A DNA stretch of 64,000 nucleotides from assembly GCF_012932915.1 (NCBI RefSeq), contig NZ_VCQU01000019.1, positions 1 through 64,000 of the forward strand, written 5' to 3'. A program made the position numbers and the translations under genes. Positions 46,100 to 54,637 of the stretch are shown here, in pieces. The stretch is from Antrihabitans stalactiti. GTDB taxonomy: Bacteria; Actinomycetota; Actinomycetes; Mycobacteriales; Mycobacteriaceae. Each line of letters opens with the position of its first letter. Positions within the stretch are counted from its first letter, which is position 1. The notes below the pieces were generated by a model. The model saw only the letters and a list, made by a program, of their open reading frames with translations, made no database searches and was not told the DNA's origin.

Positions 46100-46762
46100 A
46101 TGTCGCCCGACCAGACCAGCGCTGCACCACCCGCCAAGCGCAGGCGCAACAGCGACCTCACAAGAGAGAACATCATCGAGGTCGCGACGAAAGAATTCGC
46201 CGACAACGGGTTCGCCGGCGCGCGGGTGGACGTGATCGCGGAGCGGACGCACACGACGAAAAGGATGATCTACTACTACTTTTCAGACAAAGAGGGTCTG
46301 TACACCGCGGTCCTCGAGCGTTCGTACGGCGAGATCCGCCAGCAAGAGAACAAGCTCGACATTGCGGGCCTCGACCCCGTCGCAGCCATCAGGGCACTCG
46401 CGGAACTCACTTTCGACCACCACGACCGGCACCCCGACTTCATCCGGCTCGTCGCGAACGAGAACATGCTGCATGGCGAGCACATTCGGAAGTCGGCGGT
46501 CCTCAGCGGACTCGGCGCGCCGGCAGCAGACCTCGTCTCGCAGATCCTCGCGGAAGGCCAGCAGGCCGGACTCTTCCGGACCGACGTGGATGCACTCGAC
46601 GTGCACATGATCATCAGCAGCTACTGCGTCTTCCGAATGGCGAACAAGTACACCTGGGACGCCCTGTTCAAGCGCGATCTGACCGCGCCGGGATCGCGCG
46701 ACCACCAGCGCACCATGCTTGCAAACATGCTCGTCGCGTTCCTCCGCGACACCGCACACTGA
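46100..46762 (+). CDS. TetR-family regulator of quinate/shikimate catabolism
   Basis: 220 aa. N-terminal helix-turn-helix (RENIIEVATKEFADNGFAG then RMIYYYFSDKEGLY). C-terminal ligand domain all helical. Divergent from aroQ and followed by the transporter gene 175 bp later; candidate operators lie on both sides. Likely a repressor released by a pathway intermediate. Confidence 0.88.
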   Translation: MSPDQTSAAPPAKRRRNSDLTRENIIEVATKEFADNGFAGARVDVIAERTHTTKRMIYYYFSDKEGLYTAVLERSYGEIRQQENKLDIAGLDPVAAIRALAELTFDHHDRHPDFIRLVANENMLHGEHIRKSAVLSGLGAPAADLVSQILAEGQQAGLFRTDVDALDVHMIISSYCVFRMANKYTWDALFKRDLTAPGSRDHQRTMLANMLVAFLRDTAH

Positions 46763-46937
46763 CTGCGCACCACTCCCACCTGCGACAACACTCGCATCTA
46801 GCTTTTTATGAACTATTTGGTTAATACTGTTGCCCTATGGCGGTGGTGCGCGTTACATTCGTTTGCACCGCATCGCGAACAGATGTTCGTCATACGAACA
46901 CGAGGCGGTAATCATGCGATATGACCCAGGAGAACCG
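46763..46937. promoter_or_regulatory. Promoter region of the MHS transporter gene
   Basis: Holds GAACTATTTGGTTAA (46810-46824), like the TetR-side sequence at 46017, and TGTTCGTCATACGAACA (46884-46900), a 17-bp palindrome of the GTTCG-n5-CGAAC kind seen before pcaI. So TetR and PcaR may both act here. Confidence 0.5.
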
Positions 46938-48275
46938 ATGACCGCCAGCACCCTCGATGCGCCCGGAGCCCCCACCGCCCCGCCCGATACAACCAAGGTC
47001 AAGCGCGCAGCCGTCGCCAGCTTCCTGGGCAGCATGCTCGAGTATTACGACTTCTACATCTACGCGTCCGCCGCGGCGCTGGTGTTCGGCAAGGTGTTCT
47101 TCCCCGCCGCGAATCCCGCTGCCGGGACGCTGCTTTCGCTGGCGACGTTCGGCGTCGCCTACATTGCAAGGCCATTCGGCGCCGTGATCCTCGGCCATTT
47201 CGGTGATCGCGTCGGACGCAAGCGCGTCATGCTCATCACCTTGGTGATGATGGGATCGTCGACCTTTCTGATCGGCTGTCTGCCGTCGTACTCGGCGATC
47301 GGAGTAGTCGCCCCAATCCTGTTGGTGGCGTTGCGAGTTCTGCAGGGCATCTCCGCCGCGGGCGAACAGAGCGGCGCGAACTCACTGACCCTCGAGCACG
47401 CACCCTTCGGCCGCCGGGCGTTCTTCACGAGTTGGACCCTGACCGGAACCCAGGCCGGATTCATCCTGGCCACAGCGGTATTCCTCACGGTCGCCAACCT
47501 GCCCGACGACGCGCTGCTCACCTGGGGTTGGCGCGTCCCGTTCTGGTTCAGCTTCCTCGTTGTCGTCCTCGCCTACGTCGTTCGTCGCCGCCTCGACGAG
47601 CCCGAGGTGTTCAAGGAGGAGCAGGAGACCGATCAGGTCGCCAAGTTCCCGGTCGTGGAACTGTTCCGCACCCATAGCTCGGACGTCCTTCGAGTCATCC
47701 TGTGCGCCTTCATCGCGGTGTGCAGCACGATCTTCGCGGTGTTCGGTCTGGCATTCGCGACAAGCCCTGAAGTAGGCGTATCGCGGACGACGATGCTCCT
47801 GGTGGCGGTCGTAGCCAACATCATTGCGCTGGTCAGCCAGCCAACACTTGCGATCCTCGCCGACCGGATCGGCCGCAAACCGGTCTTCATCACCGGCGTA
47901 CTCGGTTGCGGCGTCATGGTTTTCGTGTACTTCAAGGCAATAATGAGCGGAAACGTTCCGGTCATCTTCCTCGCCGGAGCGTTGCTCATCGGCATCTGCT
48001 ACGCAGCACCGAATGCGATTTGGCCGTCGTTCTACGCCGAAATGTTCAACACCAAAGTTCGGTTCTCCGGAATCGCCATCGGTACCCAAATCGGTTTCGC
48101 CCTCGCCGGTTTCGCACCCACCATCGCATGGACCTTGGTCGGTAACAGCCGGACCAACTGGCTGCCCGTCGCAATCCTCGTGGCGATCTGCTGCGCAGCC
48201 GCCGCCGCATCGGCCGCCACCGCCCGCGAAACATATCGGGTCCCGCTCACCCAGCTGGGAAAGCCGGTCGCCTAA
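46938..48275 (+). CDS. MHS-family aromatic/shikimate H+ symporter
   Basis: 445 aa from ATG at 46938 with CCAGGAGA upstream. Twelve membrane helices; SFLGSMLEYYDFYIYASAAAL near the start and FGDRVGRKR loop mark the metabolite:H+ symporter branch (ShiA, PcaT, KgtP). Probably brings in shikimate, quinate or a related acid. Convergent with the hydroxylase gene across the second palindromic repeat. Confidence 0.9.
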   Translation: MTASTLDAPGAPTAPPDTTKVKRAAVASFLGSMLEYYDFYIYASAAALVFGKVFFPAANPAAGTLLSLATFGVAYIARPFGAVILGHFGDRVGRKRVMLITLVMMGSSTFLIGCLPSYSAIGVVAPILLVALRVLQGISAAGEQSGANSLTLEHAPFGRRAFFTSWTLTGTQAGFILATAVFLTVANLPDDALLTWGWRVPFWFSFLVVVLAYVVRRRLDEPEVFKEEQETDQVAKFPVVELFRTHSSDVLRVILCAFIAVCSTIFAVFGLAFATSPEVGVSRTTMLLVAVVANIIALVSQPTLAILADRIGRKPVFITGVLGCGVMVFVYFKAIMSGNVPVIFLAGALLIGICYAAPNAIWPSFYAEMFNTKVRFSGIAIGTQIGFALAGFAPTIAWTLVGNSRTNWLPVAILVAICCAAAAASAATARETYRVPLTQLGKPVA

Positions 48276-48277
48276 CC

Positions 48278-48391
48278 CCCGTGCGCGCGTCTCACCCCTC
48301 CAGGGGTAAAAATCACTCACAGTTACCAAGCGAGGGGAACCTCGAACTGTGAGTGATTTTTACCCCTCTGGGGGTGAGACGCGCGCACGGG
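48278..48391. repeat. 114-bp palindromic repeat, copy 2
   Basis: Second copy of the element at 42622-42735, 5.6 kb away and almost identical, including the central hairpin. The one visible difference (GGGGTAAAAATC instead of GGGGTGAAAATC) makes its arms pair better. It lies between convergent genes, as the first copy does. Confidence 0.85.
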
Positions 48392-48408
48392 TTGGGTTGG
48401 CGAAGCCC

Positions 48409-49980
48409 CTACTTGTTCTTGAAATACGAGACGTCGTCGTTGCCGATGAGGTCGGGGACCGTCCAGCCGTCGAGGTCGTATTCGGCCAAGCACTCTTCGG
48501 CGAGACCCTTCATCTGCGAGACTCCCCCGCGCGCCTGGGCGGCGAACAGTAGCTCCGCCTTGACGTTCTCGTGGTTGCCGGAGTAGTTGCGCTCGTAGAG
48601 CTCATGCCGACCGCCGAACTCGGAGCCGACCGAATCCCACAGTGCCTTCATGATTTTCACGCGCTCGACGGCGGGCATGCCGTCGGATCCGCGGACGTAC
48701 TTGTCGAGATACGGCCGGACCTCGGCGCTCTTGAAATCCAAAGAGCTGGAGGGCAAGTAGATCAGCCCCGACGCCACATCCTGCTCGATGATCTCCTTCA
48801 CGCGCGGGTAGCCCTGGATCATGAACATGCGATAGGTCAGACCGTATTCGAGCTTCGGGATAACGGTGTCGCCGATCCACGGCTCGGGGTCGCGGGCCAT
48901 CGACTCCGACAGCGACCAGAACAGGTTGCGCCACCCGATGACCTCGCCGACCCGAGTCTGCACACCCCGGAACCCGCCGGACCCGGTCGCGTCGAGAGCC
49001 TTCATCAGCAGGCCGGCGATGAAGTCGAGCTTGACCGCCAACCGCGTGCAGCCCTGGAATGTGAAGCGCGGCAAGAAACCTGACTGCGGGAAGAAAGCGT
49101 TGATCTTCTCGACGTCGCCGTACATGAAGACGTTCTCCCACGGCACCAGCACCTTGTCGAAGATGAAGATCGTGTCGTTCTCGTCCATCCGGCTCGACAG
49201 CGGGTAGTCGAACGGACTGCCCATGACCGCGGCGTTCTGTGTGAACGACGACCGGCAGATCAGCTTCACACCAGGCGCATCCATCGGCACCGTGCAGATG
49301 AGCGCGAATTCCTTCTTCTTGATCGGCAGACCGTAGTGCGCGATGAAGTTGTAGTTCGTGATCGCCGACCCGGTCGCCACGACTTTCGCGCCCGACACGA
49401 TCAGGCCTGCGTCGGTTTCCTTCTCCACCTTCATGAACACATCGCCGACCTCGTCCGGCGGCAAGTTCCGATCCACCGGCGGGTTGATGATCGCGTGGTT
49501 CCAGTACAGAACCTTCTCCTGCGATTCGCGATACCACCGCTCCGCATTCTCCTGGAACGGCGAGTACAACTCCTTGTTCGCGTGCAGCGTTCCGAGGAAC
49601 GACGCCTTGTAATCGGGGCTGCGACCCATCCAGCCGTAGGTCATTCGCGCCCACGTCGCGATCGCGTCGCGTTCTTTGAGCAGGTCGTCGGCCGAATGCG
49701 GCGCCTTGAAGAACGGCATCGTGACGCCGCCGTTCCCGGTGTCGGTCGGGCTGGTGACCTTGTCGACATTCGGTCCGGTGTGCATCGAGTCGTAGAGCCG
49801 GGCCGTCATGCGGATTGGGTTACGGAACGCGGGATGAGTGGTGACGTCCTTGACTCGCTCGCCGTGCAACCAGATCTCGCGGTCGTCTTTGAGCGATTCG
49901 ATGTACTCGTTACCAGTCATCGGTCGGGTCGCGTAGTTCTTCGGCTCCGCGGCGGTTGGGGCGTCATCGAGGATGGTCAT
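48409..49980 (-). CDS. Two-component flavin-dependent phenol / 4-hydroxyphenylacetate hydroxylase, oxygenase subunit
   Basis: 523 aa of the HpaB/PheA1 family. [19 protein letters not shown] near the start, [11 protein letters not shown] near 155, and the [10 protein letters not shown] and [21 protein letters not shown] regions are typical. It uses reduced FAD from a partner reductase to ortho-hydroxylate a phenol. The family includes Rhodococcus phenol hydroxylase PheA1 and HpaB; neighbouring catechol genes and the AraC regulator favour phenol. Ends 24 bp from the reductase gene start side. Confidence 0.88.
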   Translation of the reverse strand: MTILDDAPTAAEPKNYATRPMTGNEYIESLKDDREIWLHGERVKDVTTHPAFRNPIRMTARLYDSMHTGPNVDKVTSPTDTGNGGVTMPFFKAPHSADDLLKERDAIATWARMTYGWMGRSPDYKASFLGTLHANKELYSPFQENAERWYRESQEKVLYWNHAIINPPVDRNLPPDEVGDVFMKVEKETDAGLIVSGAKVVATGSAITNYNFIAHYGLPIKKKEFALICTVPMDAPGVKLICRSSFTQNAAVMGSPFDYPLSSRMDENDTIFIFDKVLVPWENVFMYGDVEKINAFFPQSGFLPRFTFQGCTRLAVKLDFIAGLLMKALDATGSGGFRGVQTRVGEVIGWRNLFWSLSESMARDPEPWIGDTVIPKLEYGLTYRMFMIQGYPRVKEIIEQDVASGLIYLPSSSLDFKSAEVRPYLDKYVRGSDGMPAVERVKIMKALWDSVGSEFGGRHELYERNYSGNHENVKAELLFAAQARGGVSQMKGLAEECLAEYDLDGWTVPDLIGNDDVSYFKNK

Positions 49981-50004
49981 GTCATTGCCTTTCGGGTAAG
50001 TGAA

Positions 50005-50568
50005 TCAGATGGCTTGGAGAAGATGCATGGGTGTGAACGAGGTCGTCGCGGCGAACCAGCCGATCTCCGGGTCGTCGCACGAACCGTTCCAAGGAACATG
50101 TGCCGACGGCACCCCGAGTTCGTGAAATGTGCTGCGGTAGAAGATCAACGGCGGTTGACCGCTCGACACTGCGTCGACGATCTCGCCGATGAAGATCACA
50201 TGGTCGCCGCCGTCGTACTCCGCCCACGGAATGCAGGAGAACGTCGCAGCCGCCCCACAGATGACGGGAGCGGTCGGCCCCTCCGCCCACAGCGGTTCGG
50301 GGTTGCACGGTCGGCCTGCGAAGTGCATAGCGGTATCGACTTGGTCCGCGGCGAGCACATTGACCGCGAAAGGCGCGCCGCTGAGGTATTTGCACGCCTT
50401 CGATTTCTTGGTCATCGTGATCTGGCACAAACGCGGTTCCATGGACACCGCGGTGAATGCGGTGACGGTCGCACCGTGCGAATTTCCGTCGCTGTTTCGG
50501 CACGTGATGACGGTGACGCCACTGGCAAACTGACCGAACACGTTGCGTAGTTCGCGTTGATCGACCAT
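50005..50568 (-). CDS. Flavin reductase partner (HpaC/PheA2-like)
   Basis: 187 aa. NADH:flavin reductase fold with GVTVITCRNSDGNSHGATVTAF near the start, GAPFAVNVLA near 75, and WAEYDGGDHVIFIGEIVDA near 120. Supplies reduced FAD to the oxygenase encoded 24 bp downstream. Divergent from the AraC regulator. Confidence 0.9.
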   Translation of the reverse strand: MVDQRELRNVFGQFASGVTVITCRNSDGNSHGATVTAFTAVSMEPRLCQITMTKKSKACKYLSGAPFAVNVLAADQVDTAMHFAGRPCNPEPLWAEGPTAPVICGAAATFSCIPWAEYDGGDHVIFIGEIVDAVSSGQPPLIFYRSTFHELGVPSAHVPWNGSCDDPEIGWFAATTSFTPMHLLQAI

Positions 50569-50622
50569 GGCGAGCCTCCCTTCGTCAACTGGTGGACACG
50601 AAGGTAGGACCGCCTTTCACCT

Positions 50623-50652
50623 GCGTCGATCCGCTGAACGCGGCGTCGATCC
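50623..50652. promoter_or_regulatory. AraC-type direct repeat between reductase and regulator
   Basis: GCGTCGATCC occurs at 50623-50632 and again at 50643-50652, 20 bp apart, about two helical turns, as expected for an AraC dimer site. It is 55-85 bp upstream of the reductase gene. Confidence 0.45.
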
Positions 50653-50747
50653 ACATTGCGCGACCACTTGCGACGCCGGTCACATTGGCACTTGGCAGGC
50701 GGCATGGTTCACACTTGAATGAAGTGATAGACAACAGCGATCGGCCA

Positions 50748-51662
50748 ATGCAGCCCGTCGCCGATCCGCGGGATTGGGACGAGGCGTCGCACGCTGTCTC
50801 GGATGCGTACTTCCCGCACGCCTTGCATCCCCTCACGCACTCGACTGCGTCGAACGTTTCGGTCGACAGCATGGCGATCGGGCCGGTCCGTATCGCGCAC
50901 ATCGGCTGGGGTGCGCCCGTCACAGTCGATACCGATCATCCCGGCGGTTACGCCGTGAACATCCCGCTATCCGGTCATCTGGACTCGGTGATCGGCCGCC
51001 AGGAACTCGTCGCAACGCCTGACTCCGCGACCATCTATCCCCCGGACACCCCGACATCGATCCGGCGATGGTCCGAGTCGTGTCGCATCATCGGCGTGCG
51101 GTTCGAGCGTGACTATTTGCACCGCGAGATGACGAACATCCTGGCGGGCCACAACGTGCCGGTCCCCGACCACCTGGATCTGTCGACGCCTGCGGGCGCA
51201 GGCTGGCTGCGCTTGGTCCGGTCATTGTCGGACGCACCGACAGGTCAGCAGCATCCCCTTGTCACACAACAACTTTCCGGGGCATTGACGACCGCGTTCG
51301 TCCTCGCCGCTGTTCCCGACGACGACACCGACACACGCCCCCGGCCGCGGATCGTCAAGCGAGTGCTCGACGAGATGCACGACGATCCCGCCCGGCCGTG
51401 GACTGCGGGCGACATGGCCGCGGTTGCCGGCGTCAGCGTCCGCCGACTGCAGGAAGGCTTTCGTGAGTATCTGAACGCAAGTCCCCGCGACTGCCTCGTC
51501 GACATCCGGTTGCAACGCGTGCACGACGACCTCCTGCGCGGCGACGGCACCTTCACCGTCGCCGATATCGCCATGCGCTGGGGCTTCACTCACACCGGTC
51601 GATTCGCCGCCGCATATCGGCAGAAGTACGGCGAGCCACCGTCGGAGACGTTGCGGCGCTAG
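50748..51662 (+). CDS. AraC-family activator of the phenol hydroxylase
   Basis: 304 aa from ATG at 50748. Earlier in-frame starts (GTG 50724, TTG 50715, GTG 50592) are possible; the earliest would leave almost no promoter between the divergent genes, so it is disfavoured. N-terminal AraC-binding-like domain (GYAVNIPLSGHLDSVIG), C-terminal helix-turn-helix pair (WTAGDMAAVAGVSVRRLQE and IAMRWGFTHTGRFAAAYRQKYG). Same layout as PheR. Ends directly against the VOC gene, with no base between the stop codons. Confidence 0.88.
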   Translation: MQPVADPRDWDEASHAVSDAYFPHALHPLTHSTASNVSVDSMAIGPVRIAHIGWGAPVTVDTDHPGGYAVNIPLSGHLDSVIGRQELVATPDSATIYPPDTPTSIRRWSESCRIIGVRFERDYLHREMTNILAGHNVPVPDHLDLSTPAGAGWLRLVRSLSDAPTGQQHPLVTQQLSGALTTAFVLAAVPDDDTDTRPRPRIVKRVLDEMHDDPARPWTAGDMAAVAGVSVRRLQEGFREYLNASPRDCLVDIRLQRVHDDLLRGDGTFTVADIAMRWGFTHTGRFAAAYRQKYGEPPSETLRR

Positions 51663-52301
51663 CTATTCCGGGAGCTCCGCGCCGGTTCGCTCGGCCACCA
51701 TGTAGGTGGCGTACCACTCGGGCCAGTTCTCGTCGTACTCGCCGCCGTGGCGCTTCTCGTGCTCACCGTGTGCTGCCGACGCCCGCTTCAGCGCTTCAGC
51801 CAGGTCGCTCACCGAGGTGAACGACGCAGTGTCTACCCGCCCTGGCAGCCGCGTAGTGACCTCCTGCAGCAGCCAACTGTTGCCGTCCGGGTCGCTGAAT
51901 GTGGCAAACGAGCCATAGCTGGTGCCATCCTCGGACCGGCCGGCAACGCGACTGTCGGCGCCGTCCGGCTCGAACTGGGCACCGGGCGCCCCCGGGTGAA
52001 ACACCGCGCTGACCTGCGCACCATTGGCCACCAACTGGCTGCGCGCGGCCTCGATATCGGTGACGACCAAGTAGAGACCGCTCGCCGAGCCGGGCTCTGC
52101 CGACGTGATCTTCGAGCCGAACTGGACCGAAGCCGGCGAGCCCGGCGGTGTGAACTGGACGATGCGGAACCCGTTTTCGAAGGCGAAGTCGGCGTCGAGC
52201 CGCCACCCTAGAGCGCTGTAGAACGTCTTCGCGCGGTCGACGTCCGACACCGGAATGATGGCTGCTTCGAACTTGAGCTCGGCCGGGCCGCTGGTAGTCA
52301 T
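51663..52301 (-). CDS. VOC-family (glyoxalase/bleomycin-resistance fold) protein
   Basis: 212 aa. One VOC module: FEAAIIPVSDVDRAKTFYSALGW, then GLYLVVTDIEAA and FATFSDPDGNSWLLQEV. The last 70 residues are an added helical tail (KRHGGEYDENWPEWYATYMVAE). Substrate unknown. No transcript terminator lies between it and the convergent AraC gene. Confidence 0.88.
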   Translation of the reverse strand: MTTSGPAELKFEAAIIPVSDVDRAKTFYSALGWRLDADFAFENGFRIVQFTPPGSPASVQFGSKITSAEPGSASGLYLVVTDIEAARSQLVANGAQVSAVFHPGAPGAQFEPDGADSRVAGRSEDGTSYGSFATFSDPDGNSWLLQEVTTRLPGRVDTASFTSVSDLAEALKRASAAHGEHEKRHGGEYDENWPEWYATYMVAERTGAELPE

Positions 52302-52348
52302 GGGTTCTCCTTCGACGGTTGCGTCGCTGCTGACTACCAGTGTTTCTA

Positions 52349-52771
52349 TCAGCTACGACGCAGCCGCGAGGCGACGATCGGGATGACGATTGCTGCGGCG
52401 ACGAGGTGGGTCAGCATCAGCGTCAGCTTGGTGTCGATCGCGGCATTCACGACCGCGTCAGGGACGAGCGATAACGCGGTCAGCGCGACCGTCGTCCGGA
52501 CGAACACCAGGCGGGGGTTGCGTGCCCAACGGCGCAGCGCCGCGGCAAGCACGATGCCGATCGCAGCGAAAATCACTGTCAGCTGGGCGAATCCTGCGAG
52601 CGGGATCTGCTGACCTTCGATGGCGAGGGAGACGCCGGCGGTATGAGCAACTGCGGCAACGGCGGTCGTCGCGGCTGCGGCTCCGACGGCGGCCAATGCA
52701 GCGGGACGCCAGAATGCCGGTGCGGCAACATCGGAGCGGACGGCGGAAGCGGTGTGTGCGATGGCGGTCAT
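52349..52771 (-). CDS. Small membrane protein (DUF6069-like)
   Basis: 140 aa from ATG at 52771; the upstream ATG at 52894 would overlap the sigma gene. Four membrane helices, the first ALAAVGAAAATTAVAAVAHTAG and the last LMLTHLVAAAIVIPIVASRL. Function unknown. Upstream, 52822-52853 closely matches the promoter of the YciI-sigma operon, so it is a likely target of that sigma factor. Confidence 0.75.
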   Translation of the reverse strand: MTAIAHTASAVRSDVAAPAFWRPAALAAVGAAAATTAVAAVAHTAGVSLAIEGQQIPLAGFAQLTVIFAAIGIVLAAALRRWARNPRLVFVRTTVALTALSLVPDAVVNAAIDTKLTLMLTHLVAAAIVIPIVASRLRRS

Positions 52772-52821
52772 GTCGATCTCCTGTTGGTGGTGCGGCAACC
52801 TTTTGTTGCCTCTCAGCAGTT

Positions 52822-52853
52822 CCACGAACAGGTCGGACCCGATACGACAGCCT
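52822..52853 (-). promoter_or_regulatory. ECF42-type promoter, copy 1
   Basis: This 32-bp sequence matches 54501-54532 at 26 of 32 positions. On the minus strand the shared parts are AGGCTGTCGTAT at the -35 side and GTTCGTGG at the -10 side. It is 51-82 bp upstream of the start at 52771. It overlaps nothing but the end of the sigma gene region. Confidence 0.6.
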
Positions 52854-52874
52854 CGACAGACTTTCTTCGAATTC

Positions 52875-54107
52875 TTAGGTAACGAGTCGGTCACGCCGCC
52901 GAGTCAGGTACGCACGCTCCGCCACATTCTGGGTCGCGTCGATCGCGGCGTCGTACGCCGACCGCGCGTCTGCGCTTCGCCCCAGTCTGCGCAGCATCTC
53001 GGCACGGGCCGCGTGCCAGGAGTGATAGCGGTCGAGTGCCAGTTTGTCGATGATGGCCAGCCCGACGTCCGGACCGTCGAGCTCGGCGACGGCGACCGCC
53101 CGATTGAGTGCGACGACCGGCGTCGGCGCGACGGCATACAGCTGGTCGTAGAGCGCGACGATCTGATTCCACTCGGTGTCGCGCGCGTCGCGAGCGTCGG
53201 TGTGGACAGCATTGATCGCGGCCAACAGCTGATAGTGCCCTGGTCGGGACTTGTTCGCCGCGACACTGGCCAGGCACTCGCGGACCAGCGCGTGACCTTC
53301 GGTGATGAGTGTCCGATCCCAACCTGAGCGGTCCTGCTCGTCGAGCATCACCAGATCCCCGCCACGGACTCGAGCGGCCCTGCGCGCCTCGGTCAGCAGC
53401 ATGAGGGCCAGCAAGCCCGCGACTTCGCCGTCGTCAGGCAACAGTTGCCGCAGGATGCGACCCAGTCGGATCGCCTCGGCGGTCAGGTCGGCGCGGATGG
53501 GATTCTCGCCGGCACCCGCGAGGTAGCCCTCGTTGAAGACCAGATAGATGACGGCGAGAACGCCGCCCAACCGGTCGGTGACGTCGTCCTGGTCGGGCAC
53601 GCGGAACGGAATCTTCGCGGCCTTGATCTTGGCTTTCGCGCGGGTGATGCGTTGCGCCATAGTCGTTTCGGCGACGAAGAAGGCGCTCGCTATCTCCTCG
53701 ACCGTGAGCCCGCCGAGCAGCCGCAAGGTCAGAGCAACGCGCGCCTCCGGAGCGAGGGCCGGGTGAGCGCAGGTGAACATGAGCCGCAGACGGTCGTCTT
53801 CGACCAGTCCTGTGGGCTCGTGCGGGGTGGGGTCTTCGATGATCATGGCTGCCTGATGCTTGGTGTCGCGCAGGGAATCGCGGCGAATCCGGTCGATGGC
53901 CCGGTGAGCAGCAGTAGTCGTCAACCAGCCACCCGGGTTGGGCGGGATGCCATCGACCGGCCACCGCTCGATGGCGACGATCAAGGCCTCCCCCGCCGCG
54001 TCCTCGGCGATGTCGAGATCGCCGAAGCGTCGGGCGAGAGAGGCGACCACCCGGCCGTACTCCTCGCGATAGATCCGAGCGATCTCGCCGCGTGAGTCGT
54101 CTGTCAT
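52875..54107 (-). CDS. ECF sigma factor with C-terminal TPR-like extension (ECF42 type)
   Basis: 410 aa from ATG at 54107, overlapping the YciI stop as ATGA. Sigma region 2 is RIYREEYGRVVASLARRFGDLDIAEDAAGEALI; region 4 is LRLLGGLTVEEIASAF and ETTMAQRITRAKAKIK. The last 230 residues are helical repeats (VALNRAVAVAELDGP, RYHSWHAARAEMLRRLGR), the extension that replaces an anti-sigma factor in this group. Paired with a DGPF protein, the genomic mark of ECF42. Probably autoregulated through 54501-54532. Confidence 0.92.
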   Translation of the reverse strand: MTDDSRGEIARIYREEYGRVVASLARRFGDLDIAEDAAGEALIVAIERWPVDGIPPNPGGWLTTTAAHRAIDRIRRDSLRDTKHQAAMIIEDPTPHEPTGLVEDDRLRLMFTCAHPALAPEARVALTLRLLGGLTVEEIASAFFVAETTMAQRITRAKAKIKAAKIPFRVPDQDDVTDRLGGVLAVIYLVFNEGYLAGAGENPIRADLTAEAIRLGRILRQLLPDDGEVAGLLALMLLTEARRAARVRGGDLVMLDEQDRSGWDRTLITEGHALVRECLASVAANKSRPGHYQLLAAINAVHTDARDARDTEWNQIVALYDQLYAVAPTPVVALNRAVAVAELDGPDVGLAIIDKLALDRYHSWHAARAEMLRRLGRSADARSAYDAAIDATQNVAERAYLTRRRDRLVT

Positions 54108-54451
54108 GCGTCGTCGAAGGACCGGATCTCGAGCCGTGCACCGCACGCCTTCGACGCTCGCGCCGCGATCTTCAGGACTGCGTCGAGATCAGGGGCTTCA
54201 ACAACCCAGAACCCGCCGAGGAACTCTTTGGTCTCGAGGAACGGTCCGTCGGTGACGATGACATCGCTGCCCCGGTTATCCACCACCGTCGCTTCCTCGG
54301 GACGTCCGAGGCCGCCGGCGAAAACCCACGAGCCCTCGGCCTTCAACTCCTCGTTGAACACACCCGTTGCGTCCCACGACTTTTCCTTTTCCTCTTGTGG
54401 GAGGTCGTACACGCTCTCGTCGACGATCACGGAAATCAGGTACTGAGCCAT
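54104..54451 (-). CDS. YciI-like protein with DGPF motif
   Basis: 115 aa. The DGPF motif is VTDGPFLETKE near residue 66, preceded by SWVFAGGLGRPEEATVV. Such proteins are the constant partners of ECF42 sigma factors; their exact role (possibly enzyme-like, alpha/beta barrel dimer) is not settled. First gene of the operon; its start is about 50 bp from the shared promoter. Confidence 0.92.
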   Translation of the reverse strand: MAQYLISVIVDESVYDLPQEEKEKSWDATGVFNEELKAEGSWVFAGGLGRPEEATVVDNRGSDVIVTDGPFLETKEFLGGFWVVEAPDLDAVLKIAARASKACGARLEIRSFDDA

Positions 54452-54500
54452 AGCGGAATCCTCTCATCGGTGACGACCGTTCGGTGCGTCTCTACCACCT

Positions 54501-54532
54501 CCACGAACGGACCAAACCCAATACGACAGCCT
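54501..54532 (-). promoter_or_regulatory. ECF42-type promoter, copy 2
   Basis: Partner of 52822-52853. Located 50-81 bp upstream of the YciI start, i.e. the same distance as in copy 1, which supports a common promoter rather than chance. Confidence 0.6.
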
Positions 54533-54637
54533 CCTCGAAATTAACTCAGGTGGCCCGTATCGGCACTCGATACGGCCATCAGCCCTGGCGGCGATCGTGC
54601 GCGGACGCTATCTTCAACCACACGCGAGGTGGTGGAC

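Noticed and set aside
48602-49654. Second frame on the minus strand within the hydroxylase gene
   Set aside because: Shifted frame of the real gene; no domain pattern, high Arg and Gly.
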